Assembly (NCBI GenBank): GCA_023374025.1
Contig: SIJG01000058.1
Location: 483,903 to 547,902 of the forward strand
Length of the DNA: 64,000 nucleotides
From: Heterodera schachtii
Taxonomy: Eukaryota; Nematoda; Chromadorea; Rhabditida; Heteroderidae
Reading direction: 5' to 3'
In this document: piece after piece, positions 1 to 10,076 of the stretch
Layout of the letters: each line of letters begins with the position of its first letter
Position numbering within the stretch: position 1 is the first letter of the stretch
Made by a program: the position numbers and the translations under genes
The notes under the pieces: generated by a model
Databases searched by the model: none
Seen by the model: only the letters and a program-made list of their open reading frames with translations
Told to the model about the DNA's origin: nothing

Positions 1-272
1 TGAACGGACGAACCAACGAAAAGCTGACATTGACCAAACCAAGCGAAGATGAATGGGACGGGCGATGGATTATGAAAAGGTGCCAAATTGGGGAAACGAC
101 GACGGCGATTCAATGGGAATACGCGAGCAATTTGAACAATGTGCACTTTGAGCTTCACGATGCCAATATTTGCATTGGGTGAGTAAAAAAAAGCATTTGA
201 GTTTGTTAAAAAATAATAATTTAAAATTGCGATTAATTTAGGCCATTTACTCCGCCAGAACAACAACAGTGA
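1..272 (+). CDS. 3' end of a type 2 F-box-family gene, cut by the window edge
   Basis: The last two exons of a type 2 copy are visible. The C-terminal exon reads NGRTNEKLTL...WIMKRCQIGE...NLNNVHFELH...CIG and ends at 178 before GTGAGT. The tail exon starts at 242 after ATTTAG, completes the split Gly codon and encodes PFTPPEQQQ before TGA at 270-272. The layout matches the intact type 2 copies at 23,568 and 49,750, which also have a phase-2 split Gly (GG|G) at this junction. The start, F-box exon and middle exon lie outside the window. The visible part has no lesion, so the gene may be functional, but this cannot be judged here. Confidence 0.75.
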
Positions 273-844
273 TCACTGATCAGCAGAGGAAATGAATTAA
301 TTGAGAAATGATCGATCATAATTCAGCAGTGATAATTATGTATTTTATGGAGAGATCGCGTAAATTGGTGTAAATGTTAATAAATTGGAGGTGTTAAAAG
401 TGGCAAAATATACGCATAAGCTTTCGGATTAAGCTTACGTTGAGCCTAGGCTTAGCCCTAAGCTTAGGCTTTATTTTGTAAAAAAATTTATTGTACGAGC
501 TGCTATTGACCCGATTTTTCATCAAGTCTTTGAATCTTTGTGTCTCGGAGTTTTCGGATTCGGGGGTAAGTCGCGAATCTTAGGAAGTTTTGGGTAAGCA
601 TTCCTATTGATCATTCTCTATATATGCGAAAATTTTACCGTTGTTTTAGCCATTTTATCAACAATTAATTAATTACTCACGATTGGATTTCACTTATACA
701 CGTACATAAAAATAGAATGGAAATGGACGCATTTGCGAACAAGCAAAAGTCAAATACAAACAAACAAACAATTAGGCAATATTTAAAAGGCAAATTGCCA
801 CCAACATCATTTCGGTCAGACAATTTCGTCACCCATCAATTAAT
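273..844. other. Intergenic; 3' flanks of two converging F-box copies
   Basis: No gene seen. About 660-844 is the conserved 3' flank of the minus-strand copy at 845-2012: the reverse complement of the ATGTTGGCACTTTGCCATTT and CTTGCTCGCAAATGCGTCC blocks found after other type 1 copies (20,140, 26,600, 31,710, 38,680). About 418-475 holds a small cluster of AAGCTTA/TAAGCTT and CCTAGG-like palindromic repeats. Confidence 0.5.
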
Positions 845-2012
845 TCATTTCTTCTGTTGATCACTCGCCCCGGGAGAAGCGTCGTCGAGAAGACTGAAAA
901 AACGATGATTCGATTGCAATTAGAAGTCATTGGCATTTTATGAGTCCAACCAACTATTCTTGTCCATAACCGTACATTTTTGGTACCATTTGAAAGCACA
1001 AAGTCTAAGCAATTGGACTCATAAAACACAAAAAAAAAGAAATCATTAAGCATTTTATATTTTATTCACCCGTTGTCGAATCCATCATCTCTGATCCGAA
1101 TGTCAATTGGGTTCTGTCGAGCACTCAATTCTTCCCATACGTTTTTCCAATTTCGCTCATCCCATCCAATTGGAGAACGGACGAGCCAAAAGTCATTTGC
1201 ATCTTTTTGTTCCAGTGCCAATTTCTCCCCAGTCACTTCGTTGATCAGATCAAATGGTAAAATGAAGTCAATCGGAGAAGACATCAGAAAGAGAATGCGA
1301 AAAGTAACCGGAGAAGAAGCATTGGAAAATGCCTAAATATGGGACAAAAAATCATAGAAAAACCAATTAAATAGGGATAATCACCGTTTGAAATTGTTCC
1401 ATCGTTGACGACCATTGATCCGGTGAGCATTTGAGCACCTTTGGCACACCGTCCGGACGAGGCGTGAATAACCATTTGGTCATCGCTTGGCCATCCGACG
1501 CATTGGCACTTTCATCGGGCGGAAATTCCGGGAGAATGACATCTTTGAAAATGACAGTGTAAAGGGATGGACAATCGTTGAGAAGTGACGGGGCCAATTG
1601 ACGCAAACGCCGAAAAGTGATGGTATTCAAAAACAGCATATGAATAGAAAGGCGAAACATTTTGAGCAAAACAAAGTCCAAAATGCGAACATTTTCAGTG
1701 ATAATGTCCAAGTATATTGAAGAAAAGGCGAAAAAACGGTGGAAAAGGCGGAGAAATGCGATGACATTTTGGTCGATGTAACTGAAAAGCAGAAAATTTG
1801 GATAAAACATTTCCAATCGAATCAAATTTTTACGCGATTGTAATGCCTCGGAATCCGATGACTTTGTTGGGCAACGGATTTTGCGGAATTGGCAATGGTT
1901 TTTCATCGGAATTGACAATTTGCATTTGTTTGGTGCCATTCTCTCCAATTTTGTGGCAAATTCGCATAAAGCCCAATTTCCATTTGCGTGTCTTGAAGTG
2001 TTCGTGGGCTCG
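845..2012 (-). pseudogene. Type 1 F-box-family copy, 5'-truncated chimera
   Basis: Minus-strand exons are: tail 845-893 (LLDDASPGASDQQKK), C-terminal 1070-1332 (AFSNASSPVTF...PFDLINEVTGEKLALEQ...DDGFDNG), middle 1385-1781 (YIDQNVIAFLRLFHRFF...), and a partial F-box exon from 1834 to about 2010 that begins only at HEHFKTRKWKLG. The first two thirds of the F-box exon (FICGDCWLLVFDFLAPSQLGL...) and the membrane exon are missing. Upstream of the break, 2040-2080 reads on the minus strand like the start of a type 2 tail exon (TTTAGGC-ATTGTCTCCAC). The locus therefore looks like a fusion of a type 2 3' end to a type 1 3' half. The middle exon also has a small in-frame deletion relative to LLNIWPMFR. 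All remaining exons are open, but there is no F-box core and no start. Confidence 0.75.
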
Positions 2013-2127
2013 GCACTCATTTTTGGACGACCTTTTGCGTTCCTCTTAGATTCACATTTAGTGGAGACAATCGCCTAAATGAAATGTTAAAAATAAATGT
2101 GACCGACATCAATTAAAGCAAAAGGGA

Positions 2128-2399
2128 GGCTCTATTACAGTTTACACGACCATAAAATAATTTGGCACTTTATTTGTCATGTTTCCTCACAAAATTGGTT
2201 TTCTAAACTTTTGGTCATAAATTAAAGTTGTGTCAAACTATTTTATTTATGGTCGTGTAAACCAGGGATGGCACGGAATTCCCGACATTTTTGGGGTCGG
2301 AATTCCAATTTCCGAAAATTTTTTGACCTTCGGAATTTTGATTTCCGAAAATTTTCGAGGCCTCGGAATGCCATCCCTGGTATAAACTGTAATAGAGCC
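2128..2399. mobile_element. TIR element (GGCTCTATTACAG...) interrupted by a hAT-like MITE
   Basis: GGCTCTATTACAGTTTACAC at 2128 is answered by its reverse complement, split by a nested insertion, at 2246-2262 and 2380-2399. The left arm continues into CGACCATAAA, matched by TTTATGGTCG at 2247-2256. There is no ORF. Its termini resemble the GGCTCTATTATGG elements at 12,598 and 38,252. Confidence 0.65.
2263..2379. mobile_element. hAT-like MITE, 117 bp (CAGGGATGGC termini)
   Basis: CAGGGATGGCA... at the left end is mirrored by ...TGCCATCCCTG at the right end. The flanks are GTGTAAAC and GTATAAAC, an 8-bp target-site duplication with one mismatch. A CAGGG terminus plus an 8-bp TSD fits the hAT superfamily. 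The interior is made of repeated CGGAATTCC / TTTCCGAAAATTTT blocks shared with the larger copy at 21,559-22,362. Confidence 0.75.
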
Positions 2400-2456
2400 A
2401 AGCAAAAGCTGCTTTCACTCTCTCTCTCTCACCCAATGCAAGAAACATTATGAAGC

Positions 2457-3275
2457 TTAAAGTGGACATTGTTCAAATTTTTCGTCGGTGCTCGGAGTGT
2501 GCAACCATTTGGACAACGCTTGGCCAGCAGTTGCATTTGGCCCCTGATCAGCGATCAAAGCTGCATACAAATGACCGGAACCGATTGAATTCAACTGCTT
2601 GAGATCGGTGAGAATTGTTGGCGATATGAGACGACGCAATGTGATCAGCAGAAATGTCCAAATGGCGAATGTTTGGCACAAAAATGGGCCACATTTCACG
2701 GACAAAAACCTTCCGAATCCGCCTCTGGACATAATTTACGAGTGAAAACGGAATCGTAAGACGAAAATTGGTGTCTTTGTTGTTGAAAATTTGTTGCTTG
2801 GAACGGAGAAATGCGATGACGGAGTGATCGATGTACCTGAAAAGGATGATGCTTTGATCAGTTAAAATTCATTGAATTTTGAATTACGAAATTCGAAGGT
2901 CTTTGAAGCGAATTTTGCTGGGCAACGGATGTCGGCCAATGGAAATTGCACAGAATCGGCATAATTTGTCAACACCGATTTCGGCACTCCAATTTGCTTT
3001 CGAATTTTTGTTGTTTTTCAAAGCGTAAATTCCGTTTTGCCATCAAAATGTGCGTCAACCAAAGCATTAAAACGGCAAGAAAGCAATGCCATTTGGAGAC
3101 CAAGTTGGGCATGGTCAAAAGATGGAAGAATGTCCATCCACACGTAATTACAAATCCAACTGAAATGGGGGGAAAAATAAGTTGAGCGCGGTCTTAAAAT
3201 GACAAATTAATCGGAGGGGGGGCTGCAATATTACCAAAAAAAAAATTCTCACATTTTTCTCAAAATCCGATTCAT
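2457..3275 (-). pseudogene. Type 2 F-box-family copy, multiply disrupted
   Basis: A possible start mini-exon (ATG AAT CGG) lies at about 3265-3275. The F-box exon 2888-3159 encodes W-ICNYVWMDILPSFDHAQLGLQMALLSCRFNALVDAHFDGKTEFTL, then hits an in-frame TGA where paralogues have Trp (TIWN). It also needs a frame change to recover HPLPSKIRFKDL. The middle exon (from 2836) starts YIDHSVIAFLRS, shifts frame near HLDISADHI, continues as RRLISPTILTDLKQL...GPNATAGQALSKWLHTPSTDE, and is then joined directly to C-terminal-exon sequence (KFEQCPL, stop at 2457) by a deletion. No functional product is expected. Confidence 0.75.
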
Positions 3276-3898
3276 TTTCGTTGCCACTCGAACACTTCGT
3301 TTTTTTCCAATTGATGTGACAAATGAACCCAACGGTTGCGTTTTATTTTCACAAATAAGCTGACGGTTGTCGGAAGAAAACTTTTTCTTTTTGACGGACG
3401 GTGCCATTAAAAGGATAATTTCGCTAAATAATTGAATTTTTACCAACTTTTAACGCTTTTTCAGCACTTGTACTTTTTTAGGTGCCACGGCGAAAAAAAC
3501 AAACAAAAAAATACCCAACTGTCAATTTTCTCTGCCTTTTATATGATTTTTTCTCCATCGGTACTCAAATGTACGCTAATATTTTTCGTATAAAAATGCC
3601 ATTGTTTCTTCCCCTCCTCCCCATTCCATTCATTCATTCATTCGTCCATTTCCTGTCATTTTGTTCCTGCAAATGCCTTCCGAAATTCCGTACGTTTATT
3701 ATTTCTTCCTTTTTTTCTGACTTCACATTTCTTTTGTTTTAAATTTTTCAAATTTCACTTAATTTTGAGGCTTACAATTAGCTTCATTGGATTTAAAATA
3801 AAATTACACTTTTGGCTTCCCACCCTTTTCATTCATTCATTTCATTTCCCCAATTCTTTTTTCAGTCGGTATGCCGCGATTTTTCGGGTACACCCCAA

Positions 3899-4016
3899 AA
3901 TATCGCCGCCGAAATATCGCCGCCGAAATATCGCCGCCCGAAATATCGCCGGCCGAAATATCGCCGAGACAAAATATCGCCGCCGAAATATCGTCGAGAC
4001 AAAATATCGCCACGAA
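3899..4016. repeat. Left TIR array of the MULE, about 14-bp units
   Basis: About eight units of CGAAATATCGCCGC and variants (CGAGACAAAATATCGCC) run in tandem. They are the reverse complement of the array at the other end of the element. Confidence 0.85.
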
Positions 4017-4445
4017 ATGAAAAAAAAAGCAAACAGAAATTTTGAAGAAAAAAATCAAAAAAATTAATCAAATGGAAAAAAACATTTTTTCACCTCAAAA
4101 CTCGCAGCTAAAATCCATTTGTTCGCTTCCTAGTCGCTTTTCGACTAGGATTAGCCTCTCTATCTAAGTAAGAAAAAAGATAGGAGTTTCCAGCACGTGG
4201 CCACGAGGAGGCCTGCGATTGGAAATGGATAAACCTTAACGTGCCATTTTTTTTTTTTTGGAAATGTAAAAATTAAAAAATCAGAAATGATCGAAAAATA
4301 AAAATGATTCCAAACGTTAATAAAAGGCCAATATCAAAAAAGTGAAAAAACGCAAGCCATGCATCAGCTGGGCACAATAAACCTCCGAAGAAGTGCTCCC
4401 AGTGATTTAATGCGCAATTTTATTTATCCATATTAAAATTGTTCG

Positions 4446-5141
4446 CTAAGCCTCGCAAATATTCAATTTTAGTGCGCTGTGCAAAACCCGCCACAACAAT
4501 ATTAAAAATGCGCTCATCTGCTTCAAGAAACTTTTTGTTTTTTTTGGTGGTGCATTACCCCGAATCATTGCCTCAAAATCGGCATCCTTCCCTTTTTGAA
4601 TGATTTTGATTCCACTAATGAATTTCCATATAGAAGGGTGGTCCATTGCTAGCTGTTTATGAACTCGTTTATTACCAGATTCACTAAAATTGTTCGTTCT
4701 ATCTTGTGCATTCAAAACCCTGTCATAAAGATTCCACATTTCAATTGGAAAAAGTGCTCTGCGTCTCGTACCATTTCGGTTAAGCGGCCCTATGTAATCT
4801 GACATTTTCCGTAATACCGCTTGACTTGCACCCTGTAAAATTTGGTCTCTGATTTGCCCTGGTAATTCGACTGTGTTTTTTGCTCTTTCCTTAATTGCGG
4901 TATTTAGTTCTTTAACCACGATTTGAGCAGGATCCCCCTCATGACTATGTTCGTGAAAACGTTTTATAATGTGAATTCCTAGGGTATGAATGCGCGCAGG
5001 ACAGGAATCTGAATTAAGCCGGCTACATCTCCAAAATTTTGTTTCTCCAACTTTGCTTTTTTTATCAAAAAAATAAAGAAAACCGTTTTCTTTCACGAGG
5101 TCCCTCCCTTGGTTAGACTTAGTAAGCTCAAAAGACGCCAT
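4446..5141 (-). pseudogene. FLYWCH zinc-finger / MULE transposase, internally deleted
   Basis: The 231-aa ORF starts MASFELTKSNQGRD. Residues about 15-70 form a FLYWCH zinc finger: GFLYFFDKK...FWRCSR..SDSCPARIHT...HEHSHE has the FLY, WRC, C-x-A-R and H-x-H landmarks. Residues about 75-231 match the region before and after a MULE transposase core (RTNNFSESGNKRVHKQLAMDHPSIWKFI is the usual C-terminal signature), but the DDE catalytic core between LPGQIRDQIL and the C-terminal block is missing. The protein could still bind DNA but is unlikely to transpose the element alone. It lies head to head with the NADAR ORF, about 260 bp apart. Confidence 0.7.
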
Positions 5142-5401
5142 ATTTAAAAAATTTGCGCGCTTGATATTGACTTCTTAATGCGTTTGGAATGAGAATTATT
5201 GACAAAATGGCCGTATTTATATGAAATCTGCCTGCTCTTTTTTTGTTATGCAGACGTCTTATCTTTTTTTGTAGTTTAAAATGCGGAGATTCTACTGAAT
5301 TTCATCATTCGATGTTTATTCGAGCTTCTGCAAATTTTGTTCGCATTTTTCATTGTTTGTTATTCTCGTTTTTTGCCCTTTCTTCTTGTTTTGTAGACAA
5401 A

Positions 5402-6262
5402 ATGGAATCTGGTGATTTGTTGCTCATCACTTCGAAGAATTTCAAGAATCTTTTGGATGCACACATACGTCCTTTTTTGTTGGAAAAATTGTCATCGTTT
5501 GGAGTTAAATCCGCCGATTTTGCAAATTTTAAACGCTTATCTGATGACCGTATTGTAGTGCGCTTTGCTCCTGGCTCCAGCACAAAAAAACTTCGTTCGC
5601 ATTTTTTCGGCGGAAAATCAAGGTGTTCTAGCAAAAAATTTATTCTGTCTTAGCCCTTTCTTTGTTAATATGTATGTAAAAATTTGTTTGTTTTTTTTTG
5701 AAATGGATTGCTGGTCACCCGTTATCATGAAACAATGCCATTGTCAATGTCTAGTCCGCCATTTCCACATGCTGTCGGGAATGGATTGCTTTGTTTTTGG
5801 GGTGCTTCGTATGCCTTCTCAAATTTTTACCCAGCTTCTTTTGAATTGGATGGGACCAATTACACCTCGACCGAACACTTTTATCAGCATCAGAAGGCTT
5901 TGTTTTTCCGCGACTTTGAAGCCGCTTGTTTAATTATGGCGGCGAATAACCCAGCGGAAATTAAAAAACTATGAAGAAATAATCGGATTAAGTGTTTCAA
6001 CATTGCCATTTGGCGAGATGTCTGCGAAAATGTGATGATGCGAGGCCTTAGAAAAAAATTCCAACAGAACGAACTGCTTAAACAAATGCTTATGGAAACC
6101 TGTTCAAAGACTTTGGTTGCGAGCTCCCCACATGATTTTTTTTGGGGATCCGGAATGGCAATGAATGACCCGCTTATGCTGAGAAATGAATGGAGTGGGC
6201 AAAACAGAATGGGAATATTACTGATGTTGTTGCGAGATGAATTGAATTTGTTGAGCCGTTAA
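5402..6262 (+). pseudogene. NADAR-domain (YbiA-like) cargo gene of the MULE, one nonsense codon and a probable frameshift
   Basis: From 5708 the frame encodes a NADAR domain: FWGASYAFSNFYPASFELDGTNYTSTEHFYQHQKALFFRDFEAACLIMAANNPAEIKKL, then TGA at 5972-5974, then in the same frame WRDVCENVMMRGLRKKFQQNELLKQML...LVASSPHDFFWGSGMAMND...EWSGQNRMGILLMLLRDEL. The order of SNF-P, STEH(Y)-Q-KA, F-N..L, D-WG-G and G-N-G--LM--R is typical of NADAR (known as N-glycosidases acting on riboflavin intermediates or ADP-ribosyl/NAD-linked substrates). The TGA sits where a Gly is usual. An upstream ORF from 5402 (MESGDLLLITSKNFKNLLDAHI...) may be the N-terminus, but it is in another frame, so an intron or a frameshift is needed. 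Confidence 0.7.
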
Positions 6263-6385
6263 TTATTTTGTACTGTCATAAAATGTTTATCGAATTACGA
6301 CACTTTTAGCTAAGCGTTTTTCATTTGATTTTAATTTCTAAGATTTTTTTCTTTAAGAATTTCAAAGATAAAATTTTTTATAAAA

Positions 6386-6526
6386 ATTCTGCGGCGATAT
6401 TTTCTCTCGGCGATATTTCGGGCGGCGATATTTCGGCGGCGATATTTTGTCGCGGCGATATTTCGGGCGGCGATATTCCGGCGGCGATATTTCGGCGGCG
6501 ATATTTCGGCGGCGATATTTTGTCCC
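6386..6526. repeat. Right TIR array of the MULE
   Basis: About nine units of GGCGATATTTCGG(C) run in tandem. They are complementary to the left array, so the whole element can fold back. Confidence 0.85.
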
Positions 6527-8136
6527 GTCCCAGATTTTTCAGCTTTTGTTCAACTGTGGCCTCATTTTGTGGATCCTTTTTGACGAAGTCTTGTCCCTTT
6601 TTGACCGTGTCAAAAAACGACTATACCCTCCCAAAAAAATGTAAAAAAATAAACAAAAATTCCGAAAAAATTCTTCAATTTTTCAGCTTTATCTGCGCCG
6701 ATTGTTGGCTTTTGGTGTTCGATTTCCTTGCGCCTTCCCAACTTGGCCTTGGAATTGCACTGATCAGCCGTCGATTTGACCTCCGTGTGGACGAACATTT
6801 CAAGACACGCAAATGGATGTTGAACAAACAATTGCTAATCCAATGGAAAAACGGAGAAAATGGCACGAAGAAAATGCGAATTGTCAAATTCGCCGATGGG
6901 AAAGTTTTACCAATCCCGCAAAAACCGTTGCCAAACAAAGTGATCGGATTCAGCAAATGCATTCGTATCATGTAACGAACTGATTAGAATGGAACTGATT
7001 TGTAGCCATCACATTTTCTGCGCTTTTCAGTTACATCGATCAAAATGTGCTCACTTTTCTCGGCCATTTTCACCGTTTTTTCGCCGCTTATGCAATGGAT
7101 TTGAACATTCGCACTGAAAATGGTCGCATTTTGGAATTTGTTTTGCTCAACATTTGGCCAATGTTCCGTGATTCAATTCGTCACCTTTTTTTGAATGCCA
7201 TCGCTTTTCACCGCTTGTGCCAATTGGACTCATCAATGCTTAGCGATTGTACAGCACTTCACTATGTGTCTTTCAATGACGACGATATTCTGCCAGCTTT
7301 TCCGCCAGATGACAGTGCCATGGCATCGGATGGCCAAGTGGTGGCAAAATGGCTGCTCACGCCCCGTCCGGATGGGCTGCCCAAGTGGCTCAAATCCTCT
7401 GTTAATTCGTCGGTGGCTCAATGGTCTTCAACTATTGAACAATTCAAAACGGTGATTATCCCCCCCCCCCTAATTAATTGGTTTTTCTGTGGCTGTTCCC
7501 CTCTCATTTTTAGCAAAACCCAATTTAAAAAAAGATCGTGGAAAACATTTTTTGTGCTTTTATTCTGATTTCGTCCCATTTTTAGGCATTTTCAAATGCT
7601 TCTTCGCCAGTGAGTTTCCGCATTCGCTTGACGCTTTCGCCCACTTTAATTGGCTCCTTTGTGCCATTTGATCTGATCAATGAAGTGACGGGGGAGCAAT
7701 TGGAACTTCAACAATATGACACAAACAATTTTCGGCTCAGCCGTTGTCCAATTGGATGGGATCAGATGAAATGGGAAAATGTGTGGAAGGAATTGAGTGC
7801 TGCTCGACCAAAACGGATTATCATTGGGATCAGGGACGATGGATTTGACGAGGGGTGAACAATTTAATTAAAGTCAAAATTTGAACATTTGACTTTATGT
7901 TCGTATTCGGGTCCGGGGTTCGAAATTGATTGAAATGGGTGTCATATTCGTATTCAAATGACAACAACAAAAACATAATGGTTTGAAAAGGACAGAATTT
8001 TATAGTGCAAAAAGCCAAGGATTTGTTTTTTTAGTTGATTGAATCCATAAAAATTGATTGGATTTAAAGTGCAATAAAATCAAATCGTTTTTTCAGTGTT
8101 CTCAACGCCGCTTCGCCCGGGCCGAGTGATCACTGA

Positions 8137-8844
8137 TCAACAACAGAAGCAGAAATGAATGAATGAATTATTTATTGATGCGATATGTATTATATGACCG
8201 TAAATGATGTTGGAGCACTCTGCCATTTTAATATTGTGTAATATGTATATTGGACATTTGGTTGCTTGCAAATTCGTCCATTTCCATTGATGTACTATTG
8301 TATTTGTATTGTATAATTCATTGGGAGTAATCATTGATAAAATGGCTTGTGATAAAACGGATTTGATTTCTGAGTTTTATGTCGTAGATCAACCTTATCG
8401 CAAACAAAAAACAATTTCAAGAGAATTTCATTGTTTTTCAAAAAAGTTATGACTAGGGTTGGTCGGGACCGGGACTAAAACACGGACAACTGAGTACCGA
8501 AATCCCGGTTTTTCAACCCGAAAAGTCCCGGCGTTCGGCGCTATGCTTATTAGGGTGATTGTCATCATCATTTAATTAATTAATGCCTGTGATATGTGAA
8601 AAATTATTTTTGGGTATGTGTGTGTGTGTGTGTGAGTGATGAGTGTAATTAATTTTAATTACACAAACCAAGATTTTTCATATCGTTCGAAAGCTTAATG
8701 TGTTACGAACAGGGCTTCGATCTGTTCTGATTTATCAGAAATGTTCTGATTTGGAGGGTCCAAATCTGATAACAAACTGGACGAAGGGATTTACCGTAAG
8801 AAAATTGATTGATTTCTGAATATTTCTAAACTCCATTTTTTCAG
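8137..8844. other. Intergenic between F-box copy and hexokinase fragment; repeats only
   Basis: 8140-8340 is the usual 3' flank of type 1 copies. 8455-8560 is a segment rich in GGTCGGGACCGGGAC / CCCGGTTTTTCAACCCG half-palindromes. 8610-8640 is a short TG-run microsatellite. 8709-8780 contains a repeat (GGGCTTCGATCTGTTCTGAT..TTTGGAGGGTCCAAATCT) that recurs at 43,140-43,210 (reversed) and 54,720-54,780. No upstream hexokinase exon is recognisable here. Confidence 0.55.
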
Positions 8845-10076
8845 GCTTCTGGCGTTGTTGGGGAGAACGTCGTCAACATGCTGCGCGACGCGTTCAAGCG
8901 ACGAGGCGACGTGGACATCGACGTGGTTGCACTGCTCAACGACACCACGGGGACGATGCTCGCCTGCTCCTTCATTGAACAACACTGCTACGTCGGAGTC
9001 ATTGTCGGGACGGGTAAGAAAATTAATTTTGTTTGATTTTCAATTAAATCTTATATTTTTTCTTTTCAGGCTGCAATGCCGCATACATGGAGCGACTGGA
9101 GAATGTGCCGAAGCTCAAGGGAATTGTGAACTCCGCGGAAGGTAAAAATGGGAGGTGAAGGGGTGGCCGTAAACGGCACTAATTTTGAAACAATTTCAGA
9201 TGGTCTGCCGGCGGAGATGTGCGTCAACACGGAATGGGGAGGATTCGGCGACGACGGCGCACTGGACCAATTCCTCACCATCTACGACCAGCAGTTGGAC
9301 CAGCAGAGCCTCAACCCCGGCCGCCAGCGCTTTGAGAAGACCATTTCCGGCATGTACATGGTGGGAAAGTTTTCAAATTGAATAGCAATTTATGTTAAAG
9401 AGAGTTTTCAGGGTGAGATCGTCCGTCTTGCGCTGGAGGACTTGGCACGTCGCGGCCTGTTGTTCAGCGGCGACTCCACTCGAATTTCCGAACGCGGCTG
9501 CATCTCCACCAAGATGGTGTCCGACATCGAAGGGTAAAACTGTTTGCTCTAATAAATTGCTTAATTTCACTTCCTTTTCAGGTTTATGCACAGCACCGAC
9601 GGGAATCCATTCGCCAAAGTCGGCGAGATGCTGCGTGCCATCGGTGAGTTGTCATTTGATCATTTTTTAGTCTTTCAACATCCCATTATCCCATTTTAGG
9701 CATTTCCAACTCATCGGCCGCCGACTGTGCAAATGTCGCCTACGTCAGCTCATTGATTGGCACGCGCGCCGCCCATCTCTGTGCCTGTGGGCTTGCCGCC
9801 ATCCTCAACCGCATGCAGAGGCCCCGCGTGACGATCGGCGTCGACGGCTCCGTGTTCCGCTTCCACCCGACCTTCAAATTCAACCTGGACCAGAAGATCA
9901 AGGCGTTGTTGGCTGTCAAATGCGAAGTGAGTTTCAAATTCTAACATCATTTTCGGAATGATTAATTTTCCCCATAATTTCAGTTCTTCATGGTGCTCAG
10001 CGAGGACGGCAGTGGACGAGGCGCAGCAGTCGCAGCAGCGGTCGCATTGCGGATGAATCGTCTTGTGGGAGCGTGA
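8845..10076 (+). CDS. hxk: Hexokinase, C-terminal two thirds (5' exons absent)
   Basis: Seven exons (8845-9013, 9070-9141, 9200-9360, 9412-9533, 9582-9643, 9700-9926, 9984-10076; all GT..AG) give about 301 aa; family members are about 450-500. The product would phosphorylate glucose with ATP in glycolysis. Motifs in order: [11 protein letters not shown] with the catalytic Asp; [11 protein letters not shown] and [11 protein letters not shown], sugar-binding Asn and Glu; [18 protein letters not shown], sugar-binding Glu; [14 protein letters not shown]; and [11 protein letters not shown], adenosine/phosphate-binding Gly loop. The N-terminal phosphate-1 motif (LDLGGTNFR) and the SFP-type glucose loop are missing. 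The first visible exon starts in phase 0 after TTTTTCAG, so a spliced upstream part is expected, but the 5 kb upstream is occupied by an F-box gene and transposon. It is either a decapitated duplicate or a gene with rearranged or very distant 5' exons. Its exons are clearly GC-richer than the neighbours. Confidence 0.85.

Larger units (their letters stand above)
3886..6532. mobile_element. MULE-type DNA transposon with tandem-repeat TIRs, carrying FLYWCH and NADAR ORFs
   Basis: The element is bounded by an 8-bp direct repeat GATTTTTC at 3878-3885 and 6533-6540. Its ends are imperfect inverted repeats (GGGTAC..CAAAATATCGCCGCC; the other end reversed is TGGGACGGGACAAAATATCG). Each end expands into an array of about 14-bp units CGAAATATCGCCGC (3899-4016) or its complement (6386-6526). 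Inside are a FLYWCH/MULE-transposase remnant on the minus strand and a NADAR-domain ORF on the plus strand, diverging from about 5,200. An 8-11 bp TSD and a FLYWCH-MULE ORF are known MULE traits. Confidence 0.8.
3673..8136 (+). pseudogene. Type 1 membrane-anchored F-box-family gene split by a MULE
   Basis: Exons: 3673-3689 (MPSEI..), membrane exon 3866-3885 plus 6541-6640, F-box exon 6687-6971, middle exon 7031-7451, C-terminal exon 7586-7854, tail 8097-8136 (VLNAASPGPSDH). The membrane exon is interrupted after 3885 by a 2,647-bp element flanked by the duplication GATTTTTC. Skipping the element and one TSD copy makes the exon lengths total 1,152 nt (383 codons plus stop) with no internal stop that I find. 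The membrane exon encodes a Phe/Leu/Ile-rich stretch followed by basic VKKRLYPPKK. The F-box exon reads FICADCWLLVFDFLAPSQLGLGIALISRRFDLRVDEHFK. As it stands the coding frame is broken; transcription from inside the element into the intact downstream exons is possible but unproven. Confidence 0.8.

Noticed and set aside
3249..3446. 65-aa minus-strand ORF (MVKIQLFSEIILLMAP...) upstream of the type 2 pseudogene
   Set aside because: Runs through the expected mini-exon/flank region of the family; no domain and no conservation in other copies.
3899..4016. CRISPR-like array impression from regularly spaced repeats
   Set aside because: Units are contiguous, without unique spacers, and have an inverted counterpart at the other transposon end; nuclear nematode context.
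6325..6975. 216-aa plus-strand ORF spanning the right TIR array and the F-box exon
   Set aside because: Frame is fortuitously open through the array; in the F-box exon it only agrees by phase. The exon structure with the membrane exon explains the sequence better.
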